The notes beneath the pieces were generated by a model. It saw only the letters and a program-made list of their open reading frames with translations, was not told where the DNA came from and did no database searches. Position numbers and translations under genes: made by a program. DNA of 33,658 nucleotides, taken from contig DFJW01000026.1 of NCBI GenBank assembly GCA_002373775.1, forward strand, positions 1 through 33,658. Direction: 5' to 3'. The stretch is from Ruminococcus flavefaciens. GTDB taxonomy: Bacteria > Bacillota > Clostridia > Oscillospirales > Ruminococcaceae. Positions 7,666 to 15,175 of the stretch are shown here, one piece after another; within the stretch, counting starts at the first letter, position 1, and each line of letters begins with the position of its first letter.

Positions 7666-8286
7666 ATGCCAAAAGGATCACCGGAGCTTACAGCTTCACG
7701 CAGAGAGGAAATAATCAATGCTTGCGAAAAGCTGTATCAGACTATGAGTTTTAAGGATATAACTATCAAGGAGATAGGTGCTGTAACTTCGTTCACACGG
7801 ACTTCGATATACAACTATTTCCAGACAAAAGAGGAGATATTTTTAGCACTGATGCAGCGCGAATACGAACTGTGGGCTGCTGAAACCACTTCCATAGCTG
7901 CTGAAAATGATTCGATGAGTGCTGAGGAACTTGCCTCTGCTATCGCGCATTCGCTGGAGTCTCATGAACAGCTGCTGAAACTCCTGGCAATGAATCATTA
8001 TGATATGGAAGAACATTCACGGCTTGAACGTCTGATAGAGTTCAAGGCTGCATATAGTGCTTCTCTGGATGCCGTGAGGTCATGCATACGAAAATTCTTC
8101 CCCGATGTAGATTGCGAGAGGTTTATATTCGTGTTCTTTCCGTTTCTGTTTGGTGTGTATCCATATTCCGTGGCAACTGAAAAGCAGCTCGCTGCTATGC
8201 GGGAAGCAAAAATGCAGTTCCGCATGCACACTATCTATGATATCATCTATTCATGTATTATTCAGCTTCTGGGAGGTAAAAAATGA
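7666..8286 (+). CDS. TetR/AcrR-family transcriptional regulator
   Basis: 206 residues from the ATG at 7666, which has AGGAGG 6 nt upstream. The reading frame is open further upstream to 7489, but that stretch runs through the promoter and operators and cannot be coding. The N-terminal helix-turn-helix spans about residues 12-58 (SRREEIINACEKLYQTMSFK, then TIKEIGAVTSFTRTSIYNYF). The rest is an all-helical ligand-binding and dimer domain. The stop codon overlaps the ATG of the aldo/keto reductase (ATGA), so the two are translationally coupled. The regulator probably represses this operon through the twin 13-bp operators, and is relieved by a small ligand, perhaps an aldehyde or ketone handled by the reductase. 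Confidence 0.92.
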   Translation: MPKGSPELTASRREEIINACEKLYQTMSFKDITIKEIGAVTSFTRTSIYNYFQTKEEIFLALMQREYELWAAETTSIAAENDSMSAEELASAIAHSLESHEQLLKLLAMNHYDMEEHSRLERLIEFKAAYSASLDAVRSCIRKFFPDVDCERFIFVFFPFLFGVYPYSVATEKQLAAMREAKMQFRMHTIYDIIYSCIIQLLGGKK

Positions 8287-9320
8287 AGTACGCTAAACTT
8301 GGAAACTCTGATCTGAATGTTTCACGCATCTGCATGGGATGCATGGGATTCGGAGATGCACAGAATGGTCAGCATTCATGGACGATAGATGAAGAGCATA
8401 CACGGGAGATCATAAAACGCGGACTTGAACTCGGTGTAAATTTCTTTGATACCGCGATTGCGTATCAGTCAGGTACCAGCGAACAATATGTAGGAAGAGC
8501 ACTTCGTGACTTCGCAAAGCGCGATGATGTAGTTGTTGCTACAAAGTTCCTTCCGCGAACGGCTGAGGAGATAGAAGCAGGCATCACCGGACAGATGCAT
8601 ATTGAACGAATGGTCAGCAAAAGCCTTCAGAATCTCGGCATGGATCATATAGATCTCTATATCTATCATATGTGGGACTGGAACACACCGCTATATGATA
8701 TTCTTGACGGCTTGAACAGAGTTGTCAGAGCCGGAAAGGTCAGATATATAGGCATCTCAAACTGCTACGCATGGCAGCTTGCAAAAGCTAATGCGTTAGC
8801 TGAGAGGGAAGGATTTCAGAAGTTCGTCAGTGTACAGGGACACTATAATCTGATATTCCGCGAAGAAGAACGCGAAATGGCTATGCTCTGCGCTGAGGAT
8901 AATATTGCAATGACACCATACAGTGCTCTCGCCAGCGGAAGACTTTCACGGCTTCCGGGTGAGACTTCGAAGCGGGCTGAAGAAGACAGCTATGCAAAAT
9001 TCAAGTATGATGCAACTAAAGAACAGGATGAAGTCATAATACGGCGAGTTGCCGAACTTGCCGGGAGACGCGGCGTTTCCATGACGGAGATCTCTCTTGC
9101 ATGGCTTCTTGCCAAGGTCACTGCCCCTGTTGTCGGTGCTACAAAGCTGCATCATATCGAAGGTGCTGCAAAAGCGGCAGATATCGTGCTTGATGCTGAT
9201 GAAATGGCTTATCTTGAAGAACCATATGTTCCGCATGCACTTGCCGGTGTTATGGCACAGAACAAGCCTGCCAATAAAAATGAGAAGCATGTCTGGTCAA
9301 CAGGCAGCCAGAAGATCTGA
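8283..9320 (+). CDS. Aldo/keto reductase
   Basis: 345 residues, an NAD(P)H-dependent (alpha/beta)8-barrel oxidoreductase of the AKR superfamily. The catalytic tetrad is visible: Asp56 and Tyr61 in FFDTAIAYQSGTSE, Lys88 in VVVATKF and His129 in DLYIYHMWD. The C-terminal cofactor region contains LAWLLAKVTAPVVGATKLHH. The ribosome binding site GGGAGG lies inside the end of tetR and the start overlaps the tetR stop. The natural substrate cannot be read from the sequence; members of this group reduce a range of aldehydes and ketones. Control by the adjacent TetR is likely. Confidence 0.93.
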   Translation: MKYAKLGNSDLNVSRICMGCMGFGDAQNGQHSWTIDEEHTREIIKRGLELGVNFFDTAIAYQSGTSEQYVGRALRDFAKRDDVVVATKFLPRTAEEIEAGITGQMHIERMVSKSLQNLGMDHIDLYIYHMWDWNTPLYDILDGLNRVVRAGKVRYIGISNCYAWQLAKANALAEREGFQKFVSVQGHYNLIFREEEREMAMLCAEDNIAMTPYSALASGRLSRLPGETSKRAEEDSYAKFKYDATKEQDEVIIRRVAELAGRRGVSMTEISLAWLLAKVTAPVVGATKLHHIEGAAKAADIVLDADEMAYLEEPYVPHALAGVMAQNKPANKNEKHVWSTGSQKI

Positions 9321-9359
9321 TGATAGTTCATCATTTATCATTCTTGAAAGGAGAGTATT

Positions 9360-9496
9360 ATGAATAAGATGAAGTCAGTTATAGGTTGCGGACTGATTAT
9401 TCTTTCTGCTGCTGTAATGAATCCGATGCAGACAGCGCTTCAAGGGAGGATGTTGAAGCGTGGTATGATTCACTGCAAATAGAAAAGGAGAAATGA
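9360..9496 (+). pseudogene. Small lipoprotein with a frameshift at its lipobox
   Basis: The ATG at 9360 has AAAGGAGAG upstream and starts a signal-like MNKMKSVIGCGLIILSAA. In that frame the protein ends at 9482 as a 40-residue product with no lipobox cysteine and a random-looking end. Reading one frame over from about 9413 gives NESDADSASREDVEAWYDSL and a stop at 9494-9496; a single extra T there would create the lipobox LSAAC followed by that tail. The tail resembles the SEDEIKSWIEDAE end of the next lipoprotein, so the two look like tandem paralogues. The corrected gene would overlap the 9493 ATG. Possible causes are a real mutation, phase variation or a sequencing error. Confidence 0.6.
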
Positions 9497-9498
9497 TT

Positions 9499-9639
9499 AT
9501 GAAAAAGATGTTTATACCGATATTAGCCGCTATATGTGCATTAGGTCTTACTGCATGCGGAAACTGGCTCGAAGGCGCCCGACTTGACGCTGATATCTCT
9601 GAGGATGAGATAAAGAGCTGGATAGAAGATGCAGAGTGA
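9499..9639 (+). CDS. Small lipoprotein, 46 residues
   Basis: The signal peptide MKKMFIPILAAICALGLTAC ends in a clear lipobox (LTAC, Cys20), so the mature protein would be only about 27 residues, anchored to the outside of the membrane by lipid. The mature part is acidic and ends ISEDEIKSWIEDAE. AAAAGGAG lies 8 nt upstream of the chosen ATG at 9499; an in-frame ATG at 9493 is too close to it. Function unknown. It is the last gene of the tetR-aldo/keto reductase unit and a probable paralogue of the frameshifted ORF before it. Confidence 0.7.
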   Translation: MKKMFIPILAAICALGLTACGNWLEGARLDADISEDEIKSWIEDAE

Positions 9640-9694
9640 CGCTGCACCCTTGAACGTTCAAAAGTACACACACCGCACAATTTTACCGCGTCTC

Positions 9695-9723
9695 TTGCTC
9701 TTTCCTGAATTATATGGTATAAG
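9695..9723 (+). promoter_or_regulatory. Promoter-like segment, copy A
   Basis: TTGCTC (9695-9700) and TATAAG (9718-9723) are 17 bp apart. The surrounding ~37 bp closely resemble copy B at 9781-9818. The hairpin at 9723 starts at its -10, so output from this copy may be blocked. Confidence 0.45.
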
Positions 9724-9746
9724 CGGCGAGCCGCCGCACCCTTTTT
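9723..9746 (+). terminator. Probable terminator of the tetR-reductase-lipoprotein operon
   Basis: GCGGCG (9723-9728) and CGCCGC (9732-9737) form a GC-only stem with a 3-nt loop, followed a few bases later by T5 (9742-9746). It lies about 84 bp after the lipoprotein stop. Confidence 0.6.
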
Positions 9747-9789
9747 CGCGCTGAAGATAAGAATAACGGCACATATTATGCCGCGCTTC

Positions 9790-9818
9790 TTGCTATTTTC
9801 AAGCATTTATGGTATAAT
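9790..9818 (+). promoter_or_regulatory. Promoter of the membrane protein gene, copy B
   Basis: TTGCTA (9790-9795) and a perfect TATAAT (9813-9818) are separated by 17 bp, 28 bp before the start codon of the 312-residue membrane protein. The GGAGGGAG ribosome binding site follows. Confidence 0.75.
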
Positions 9819-9846
9819 TCTATTATCATAATTTACGGAGGGAGCA

Positions 9847-10785
9847 ATGGACAGGGTCAAAAAAATCGTTTCAGATGTGTTAAAACCGTCTATACTTATC
9901 ATTCTTTTCACAGATCTTGCTGCTGTTCCGCTGCTGATCGTCGCACTAAATTATTTCAGCGAGGCACATCCGGTCTCTCTCGCTGCTTATCTTTTGTCTG
10001 CATATGCACTTACTGTAACGATCGTAAACTTCGGGCGCATTCATCTCAGATCAAAAGAATTGCTGACCGGTGATGAACTTGCATTTGTGCGCTGGATAAA
10101 AAAGACTATGCGTCGGCATAAATACACAAGACTCTATCTTGAGAGCAAGGATTTCCGCGCTGAGATCGCACTATACGCAGGGCTGGCGGTCAATATAGTA
10201 TTTGCATGCCTTAACGGAGCTGCCGGAATTACCAGCCGCTCTCCGTGGGCTGTTTCGATCGGCGTGTATTATCTGTTTCTCGGACTGATAAGATTTGTGA
10301 TGATGCTGGGCGTCCATAAAAGGAACAGATATGAACTTGAATACCGGCAGCGGAAATTATATGAATACACGAAATACCGCTTGTGCGGTATCATGCTGAT
10401 AATACTCAACCTTGCCATGTCTGGCATGGCAGTCCAGATGATATGGCAGAATAAGGCGAATGAATACTCACAGACTATGGTGATAGCCTCGGCAGCATAT
10501 ACCTTCTACTGCTTTATAGCCGCGATAGTAAATGTTGTCTCATTCCGCAGGCGTGATAACGCAATATTGTCGGCTGCAAAGCTCCTGAGCATGACTGCTG
10601 CGCTTATGTCGATGTATTCTTTGCAGACCTCTATGCTTCATACTTTCAGCAACGGGGATGATGAAAACTATCGCCGGACCATGAATATCATTACCGGAGG
10701 TGTCGTGACAGCAGGTGTTTTGCTTATCTCTGTGTTTATGGTCGTAAAAGGTACAAAGAAGATAAGAGAATACTCCGGTACTTGA
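9847..10785 (+). CDS. Multi-pass membrane protein of unknown function
   Basis: 312 residues with about eight hydrophobic segments in pairs: roughly residues 15-35, 42-62, 110-130, 135-158, 180-200, 208-232, 245-262 and 275-297. Between helices 2 and 3 there is a basic cytoplasmic-type stretch (RWIKKTMRRHKYTRLYLESK) and between 4 and 5 another (KRNRYELEYRQRKLYEYTKY). No enzyme or transporter motif is apparent. The start ATG has GGAGGGAGCA upstream. It has its own promoter and terminator, so it is a single-gene unit. I do not recognise a named family. Confidence 0.8.
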   Translation: MDRVKKIVSDVLKPSILIILFTDLAAVPLLIVALNYFSEAHPVSLAAYLLSAYALTVTIVNFGRIHLRSKELLTGDELAFVRWIKKTMRRHKYTRLYLESKDFRAEIALYAGLAVNIVFACLNGAAGITSRSPWAVSIGVYYLFLGLIRFVMMLGVHKRNRYELEYRQRKLYEYTKYRLCGIMLIILNLAMSGMAVQMIWQNKANEYSQTMVIASAAYTFYCFIAAIVNVVSFRRRDNAILSAAKLLSMTAALMSMYSLQTSMLHTFSNGDDENYRRTMNIITGGVVTAGVLLISVFMVVKGTKKIREYSGT

Positions 10786-10814
10786 ACAGGTTTTATACTT
10801 TATACATATTAAAT

Positions 10815-10846
10815 ACCGCAGATGCCTGAAAAACGGCATCTGCGGT
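10815..10846 (+). terminator. Intrinsic terminator of the membrane protein gene
   Basis: ACCGCAGATGCC (10815-10826) pairs with GGCATCTGCGGT (10835-10846), a 12-bp stem with an 8-nt loop, then TTCTGTTTT. Confidence 0.88.
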
Positions 10847-10860
10847 TTCTGTTTTACTGC

Positions 10861-11025
10861 AAAAGGAAAGGGCTGTATCCTGATAAACGGATACAGCCCC
10901 GGACTTCTGAACGTCCACCTTACAAGGAAAAGGACAGCAAGGAATTATTTATTACAGTACCTGCTGCCCGAAGGTACTGTTGCAGGTCGCGGCCATAGTG
11001 CAGATGCCGCGGTACTGCTTTACTG
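10861..11025 (-). ncRNA. Candidate structured non-coding RNA with own promoter and terminator
   Basis: No ORF of note lies here on either strand, yet the minus strand shows a full transcription unit: a 17-bp-spaced promoter (11032-11060) and an intrinsic terminator of 11 bp (10870-10880 with 10889-10899) followed by TTTCCTTTT. The predicted RNA of about 165 nt contains a CGCGGC/GCCGCG stem (10988-10993 with 11006-11011). It also contains two copies of CAGTACC (minus strand, 11011-11017 and 10973-10979) that compete for one GGTACTG (complement of 10955-10961), and a GGAC that can pair with GTCC on either side. Two mutually exclusive folds are therefore possible. I cannot match it to 6S, SRP, tmRNA, RNase P or a known riboswitch; a 6S-like regulator is not excluded. 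Confidence 0.6.
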
Positions 11026-11031
11026 TATGTT

Positions 11032-11060
11032 ATTATAAAACATATCGTAAACTTTAACAA
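11032..11060 (-). promoter_or_regulatory. Promoter of the candidate ncRNA
   Basis: On the minus strand, TTGTTA (11055-11060) and a perfect TATAAT (11032-11037) have a 17-bp spacer. No coding gene follows it, and the predicted start is about 11025. Confidence 0.72.
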
Positions 11061-11079
11061 TGCATTAATTGACCAAAAT

Positions 11080-11098
11080 AATGATGTTTTGCATCATT
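11080..11098 (-). terminator. Possible terminator of the double esterase gene
   Basis: AATGATG and CATCATT form a 7-bp stem with a 5-nt loop 31 bp after the stop. On the minus strand it is followed by ATTTTGG, a weak T tail. Confidence 0.5.
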
Positions 11099-11128
11099 GC
11101 TGCTAATGAATATCAGCCTTGTTCATGC

Positions 11129-14092
11129 TCAGCACAAGCCCTGTTTCTTCATTTCATCTGCAACAAGTTTTGCTACAGCTTTTGCTCCTGTTTCTGTAAA
11201 ATGTGTCATATCAGTGCTGCCTGTTGAACACATATGATACTTGTATGCAGCGTCGTAACCGATCGAATTGTAATGTGCGACCATGAGTGAATTCAGATCA
11301 ATGCACGGGATGTTGTAGTATGCAGCAAGCTGCTTCATTGCGTTGCAGTAATTCTGATAGCTGCCCACAAATCTCTTTGCCTTGGAATCATAAGCTTTGA
11401 GACCGATGACTGTGGTCACGAGGATGGGTGTTGCACCCTTGGCTTTTGCGCCTTCTATGTACTTCGCCATGTAGTCTTCAAAGCTTCCGGCTGTACCCGG
11501 GATCTTTCCGCATGTAGGCGCATAGCGCTCTGCTTTATTTGAAGCAGCATCATTAATTCCGAATTGTATGAGCAGGTAATCATTCTTTTTTATAGAGCCG
11601 AGAATTGTGTCAAGTCGTCCGTTATCGTAAAAGCTTTTTGAGCTTCTGCCTGCTATCGCATGGTTGGAAACGCTTACACCATTTGGCATGTTATCAGAAA
11701 GATATGCTCCCCAACCCTGCTGCGGTGCGTTTTTGGCACTGTACGTCTGTACAGTCGAATCACCGGCAATGTAGATCGTTCTGCTTACGTTGGACTGTTC
11801 CGGCTGCGTGACAACTGTTGTCTCTTCATATGCCTGTGCTACAGGTTCATCAGTCCATTCAATGTGCATGTAATCGAGATTCGGACCGCCCTGTGCAGTT
11901 TCTGAGGTCATTTTTATAGTGTTGCCGCCTTTTTTCAGCGGAAGTACTATTCCCCTTTCCTGCCATGTTGTCCACCCGCCTGTGGTCAGGAAATCCTGTA
12001 TCCAGTAATCTGACTGACCGGCAACTTCGATCTTCATTTTTCTGTTGTCAGCACTGCCGTTTGCTGTGCCGAATGTACAAAGGTAATTGCCGTCAACAGG
12101 TGCGTTGATGTGCCATTCTATGGAGCTGCCGACTTTATTGTCCAGATTGATATACGCCTTGTCACGGAATCCTTCGTTTGTGTCCTCTTCTGCACCGTCA
12201 GTGTACGTCTGATCAACCGCGTATGCAAACATCCTCTTCTCTTCAGCCGCACTTAACCCCTTGCCTTTTAATAAATATGACTGTAGCTGTACTGCATCTG
12301 CTACGCCGACTTTACCGTTGGCATCTACATCTGCACGGCGTTCAGCACGTCTGTCAAGGCTTGGCGCGATGAGTTCTTTTCTCATCAGCACCATATCAAA
12401 AGAATCTACCAGACCGTCATTATTGAGATCGCCGTATATGAAACTGCTGTCAGCCGGATCTATGACAGGTCCTGTGTATGCACTTGCTTTTACTGCATAC
12501 CATTTCTGGCAGTTGTTGCCGTTAAGCTCCCACTGCTGGATATTCGCACCTTCCGTTTTGTCTGCGTTTATTACTTCAACGCATGAACTGTCACCAGTGA
12601 CCTTGGTGAGCATCGAATATGTGCCGTCGGTATTCTTCACAATGCGGAACTGCTGATTCTCGCCCTTATTGAATGTGTAGAGTTCGATATTTGTACCGTT
12701 TTCTGTTTTTCTTGCATGAACGTCGAGTGCGTATTTTCCGCCGCCGTCAAGTTCTGACACAAGGTAGAAGTAACCGTTTCCGGCTGATACTGCTTTGAAT
12801 CGCGTGCCTGCATTATCGGCTGATAGCTGAGCAATATTTGAGTTATCAGCAGCAGTGCCGTTCTCCACTGAAAGATATTTTCCGCTGTTCACGTTCTTGA
12901 ATGTATAAACTGTACCGTCTTCGATATCTGTGGTGTAGTTTACAGGCTCCGGATCGTCCTGCGAAGGCAGTGTCACTCCGGAAGGAGTCTGCTTGAACTG
13001 ACTTGCAAACAGTTCGGCGAGTTTTTCTGCACCCGCTCTGTTCGGATGCAGCGCATCGCCGTTCATGTACAGCGCAGTCGTCTTGTCTGCACCGATCTTT
13101 ATGCAGTAATTCTGCCACAGATTGAAAAGATCTACCACCTGACAGTTTTCTGATCTGCCGACGCTGTCGAGTTCTCCTGCAAACCAGCGGCTCTTTAGCA
13201 GCGGATTGCGCTGTGCATCGCCGTTCCTTCCCTGCTGCTTTACAAGGATAACATCCATTCCTTTTTTCTTGGCACGCTGCACCATATCTGTTACTACCTG
13301 CTGATATACGTCACCTTTGTAGTATTTGGAGTCGTTTATACCTATTGATATGATATAGACATCGCCTTTCTTGCCGTAGGTCTCTATCGGAGTAAACTGT
13401 CCGGCATCTACAAAACCCTTTGCATACTGTCCGCTGGCTGCCATATTGCGGATGTTCCAGCCCTTGTCCACATAGTGACCGAGCATCTGTCCCCATCCAC
13501 CCTGAACGCTTGTGTTCAGAGGATAGTAATTGCATACGGTCGAATCTCCGCATATCCATATAGTCGGCGGAAGTGTGGGATCATCTGATACCTTTTCGAC
13601 CTCTATTGAACTGATAGAGAAAGCTGTACCTGATTTTCCTGCTCCGGCACGGATATTGAGCTGCCCGTCAGTCACTGGGATCAGGATCTCGTCTACAGCG
13701 TTGTTTCCGGTCATATTGACGATCTGTATCATGTTTTCCATGAATACACTTGTACGCGAGGTGTTGCCAAGTGTTACTTTTACGCGGTACAGACCTTTGC
13801 TGAGATCAATATTGAATGTCGTATTGCCTGTGAACTGCACAGCGTCACTGAGTTCTCCCTTTCCGCCGGCTGCAACGTTTTTTACGTCTTTACCGGATGA
13901 AAATCCATAACCTTTGTTTTTATCATATGTCTGTGCTGCACTGACGCTTGTCCATCCGTTCTGGGCATTGGCTCCAAGATCGAATTTAAGCGTTTCAGCA
14001 GCGTTTGAAGTTACCGGTGCTGCCGCAGACGGTATCATGGTTACTGCCATGGCTATGGCAGCCGCAAATGCTTTTATCCTCTTGTAATTCAT
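11129..14092 (-). CDS. Dockerin protein with two SGNH esterase domains (rhamnogalacturonan acetylesterase-like)
   Basis: 987 residues, secreted (signal peptide 1-31, likely cut after TSNA). Domains in order: a galactose-binding-like N-terminal region (35-168); SGNH esterase 1 with GDS (Ser184), GIND (251-254) and Asp346/His349 in GDALHPN; a ricin-type trefoil (390-533, VNSGKYLSVENG); a two-repeat Ruminococcus-type dockerin (553-612, GDLNNDGLVDSFDMVLMRK and ADVDANGKVGVADAVQL); a CBM35-like sandwich (625-748); and SGNH esterase 2 with GDS (Ser779), GIND (845-848) and Asp961/His964. Both catalytic sets look complete. The domains resemble CE12 enzymes that remove acetyl groups from rhamnogalacturonan. 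The dockerin in the middle of the chain is unusual. The start has GAGGTG 6 nt upstream. The neighbouring arabinanase and pectate lyase point to pectin as substrate. Confidence 0.9.
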   Translation of the reverse strand: MNYKRIKAFAAAIAMAVTMIPSAAAPVTSNAAETLKFDLGANAQNGWTSVSAAQTYDKNKGYGFSSGKDVKNVAAGGKGELSDAVQFTGNTTFNIDLSKGLYRVKVTLGNTSRTSVFMENMIQIVNMTGNNAVDEILIPVTDGQLNIRAGAGKSGTAFSISSIEVEKVSDDPTLPPTIWICGDSTVCNYYPLNTSVQGGWGQMLGHYVDKGWNIRNMAASGQYAKGFVDAGQFTPIETYGKKGDVYIISIGINDSKYYKGDVYQQVVTDMVQRAKKKGMDVILVKQQGRNGDAQRNPLLKSRWFAGELDSVGRSENCQVVDLFNLWQNYCIKIGADKTTALYMNGDALHPNRAGAEKLAELFASQFKQTPSGVTLPSQDDPEPVNYTTDIEDGTVYTFKNVNSGKYLSVENGTAADNSNIAQLSADNAGTRFKAVSAGNGYFYLVSELDGGGKYALDVHARKTENGTNIELYTFNKGENQQFRIVKNTDGTYSMLTKVTGDSSCVEVINADKTEGANIQQWELNGNNCQKWYAVKASAYTGPVIDPADSSFIYGDLNNDGLVDSFDMVLMRKELIAPSLDRRAERRADVDANGKVGVADAVQLQSYLLKGKGLSAAEEKRMFAYAVDQTYTDGAEEDTNEGFRDKAYINLDNKVGSSIEWHINAPVDGNYLCTFGTANGSADNRKMKIEVAGQSDYWIQDFLTTGGWTTWQERGIVLPLKKGGNTIKMTSETAQGGPNLDYMHIEWTDEPVAQAYEETTVVTQPEQSNVSRTIYIAGDSTVQTYSAKNAPQQGWGAYLSDNMPNGVSVSNHAIAGRSSKSFYDNGRLDTILGSIKKNDYLLIQFGINDAASNKAERYAPTCGKIPGTAGSFEDYMAKYIEGAKAKGATPILVTTVIGLKAYDSKAKRFVGSYQNYCNAMKQLAAYYNIPCIDLNSLMVAHYNSIGYDAAYKYHMCSTGSTDMTHFTETGAKAVAKLVADEMKKQGLC

Positions 14093-14113
14093 TGTTTCAC
14101 CTCATTTTGATAT

Positions 14114-14162
14114 ATAACGTTTTCGTTATTAGTATTCTATCATCTAATACCTCAAAACTCAA
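14114..14162 (-). promoter_or_regulatory. Promoter of the double esterase with LacI-like operator
   Basis: On the minus strand, TTGAGT (14157-14162) and TAGAAT (14134-14139) are 17 bp apart. ATAACGTTTTCGTTAT (14114-14129) is an inverted repeat at the start site, in the style of LacI/GalR-family operators (CG-centred half-sites). Confidence 0.6.
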
Positions 14163-14263
14163 TGTATAAATTTATCAAAAAGTTGATGTTTTCAAGCATA
14201 TTTCACATTTGCGGTCAATTCTTCCCCCGTAAACTGTACAAAGTTGACCGGCTGCATCGGATA

Positions 14264-14283
14264 AACTACACTTTTGTGTAGTT
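14264..14283 (+). promoter_or_regulatory. 20-bp inverted repeat overlapping the -35 of the 14332 operon
   Basis: AACTACAC (14264-14271) and GTGTAGTT (14276-14283) flank TTTT and are followed by GTTTTTT. It looks like a small terminator, but no plus-strand gene ends here. Overlap with the -35 box at 14282-14287 makes an operator role as likely. Confidence 0.5.
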
Positions 14284-14310
14284 GTTTTTTCGTTTGATTT
14301 GTGCTATAAT
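14282..14310 (+). promoter_or_regulatory. Promoter of the small membrane protein operon
   Basis: TTGTTT (14282-14287) and a perfect TATAAT (14305-14310) with a 17-bp spacer, 22 bp before the ATG at 14332. Confidence 0.75.
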
Positions 14311-14331
14311 CCAATTAATGAATAATTCGAA

Positions 14332-14865
14332 ATGGGGGGATGCTTTTTGATTCTTTTTATTATTCTCTTAGTAGTTGTTGTCGCGGCTATAACTCTTGCT
14401 GTTAAACTGCCTGAGGCGAAAAGGATACGCGCAAAGCGGCTGGAGGCTGAACGCAACGGAATGCTCATAAAAAGACGAGCCTCATTTTATGAGGATAAAG
14501 AGTTCTTTAAATCCTATATACAGGATCCGAATTCTTTTTTCAATGCTTTGACAGCAAATGTTCAGGCGACCGGCGTTTGTTCTTTTTCCGGAAACTACAA
14601 CAGCAGGATAGTGTATAACGGCTTAAAGGTAAGGTGGACTGTTGTTCTTGAAAGGTTGCAGTCGAACGACGGCTCTATGATCTTCTCTCTCGGTTTGACA
14701 CATTATGAGCAGACTCAGCTGTCATCGGTCGCTGATGTATCTGCTTTGCATCTTGATCTCAATTACCTTTATACAGCTATTGAACGTACTTTCCTTCAGT
14801 TTGATCCGAATACGCAGCTGAATCTTCAGGCTATCAATTTCAAAAATAATTCAAAGTATTATTAA
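14332..14865 (+). CDS. Membrane-anchored protein of unknown function
   Basis: 177 residues. One N-terminal membrane helix (about residues 4-23, ILFIILLVVVVAAITLAV) is followed by a basic stretch and a soluble domain of about 130 residues with alternating beta strands (SGNYNSRIVYNGLKVRWTVV and so on). No family recognised. The ATG at 14332 has no upstream ribosome binding site. The GGGGGGA just after it is well placed for a TTG at 14347, which would remove the first five residues, so the true start may be there. It is followed after 12 bp by another small membrane protein in the same operon. Confidence 0.75.
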   Translation: MGGCFLILFIILLVVVVAAITLAVKLPEAKRIRAKRLEAERNGMLIKRRASFYEDKEFFKSYIQDPNSFFNALTANVQATGVCSFSGNYNSRIVYNGLKVRWTVVLERLQSNDGSMIFSLGLTHYEQTQLSSVADVSALHLDLNYLYTAIERTFLQFDPNTQLNLQAINFKNNSKYY

Positions 14866-14877
14866 GGAGGAATTTTT

Positions 14878-15123
14878 ATGGATGGCATTGGTGGTTTTCT
14901 CATTATATTGATAATTGTTTTGCCTTTTTATCTTCTGTACAGATTTATAATTAATAAGATTAATAACGGCATAGACAATGCTGTGGACAGTATCGCAGCT
15001 CATGCCCGCAATAAAAAGTTTAAGAATCAGGGTACACAGAATCTTGCAGACAGGTATAATAACAACAATAATAACAGTTTCAATAATAACAACAATTTCA
15101 ATAACAATAACAGGATGCAGTAA
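14878..15123 (+). CDS. Small membrane protein with Asn-rich tail
   Basis: 81 residues with an AAGGAGG ribosome binding site. A membrane helix (GGFLIILIIVLPFYLLYRFI, residues 5-24) is followed by an amphipathic part and a low-complexity tail of Asn blocks separated by Ser-Phe and Phe (about residues 60-78), encoded by AAT/AAC repeats at 15055-15113. The repeat tract could change length by slippage. It probably acts with the membrane-anchored protein upstream, since both are in one operon; no function is evident. Confidence 0.72.
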   Translation: MDGIGGFLIILIIVLPFYLLYRFIINKINNGIDNAVDSIAAHARNKKFKNQGTQNLADRYNNNNNNSFNNNNNFNNNNRMQ

Positions 15124-15175
15124 TGCTAAATGCCCGGTGTTTCGCTTGGGTTTATGACAATGATATAGTTGATAC

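Noticed and set aside
9375..9806. Open frame of 143 codons on the minus strand
   Set aside because: It runs antisense to the small lipoproteins, the terminator and both promoter copies, has no ribosome binding site, and its composition is not protein-like.
11000..11020. GTACCGCGG on the minus strand resembling the T-box antiterminator
   Set aside because: It lies near the 5' end of the predicted RNA, without the specifier stem and without a downstream synthetase or amino acid gene.
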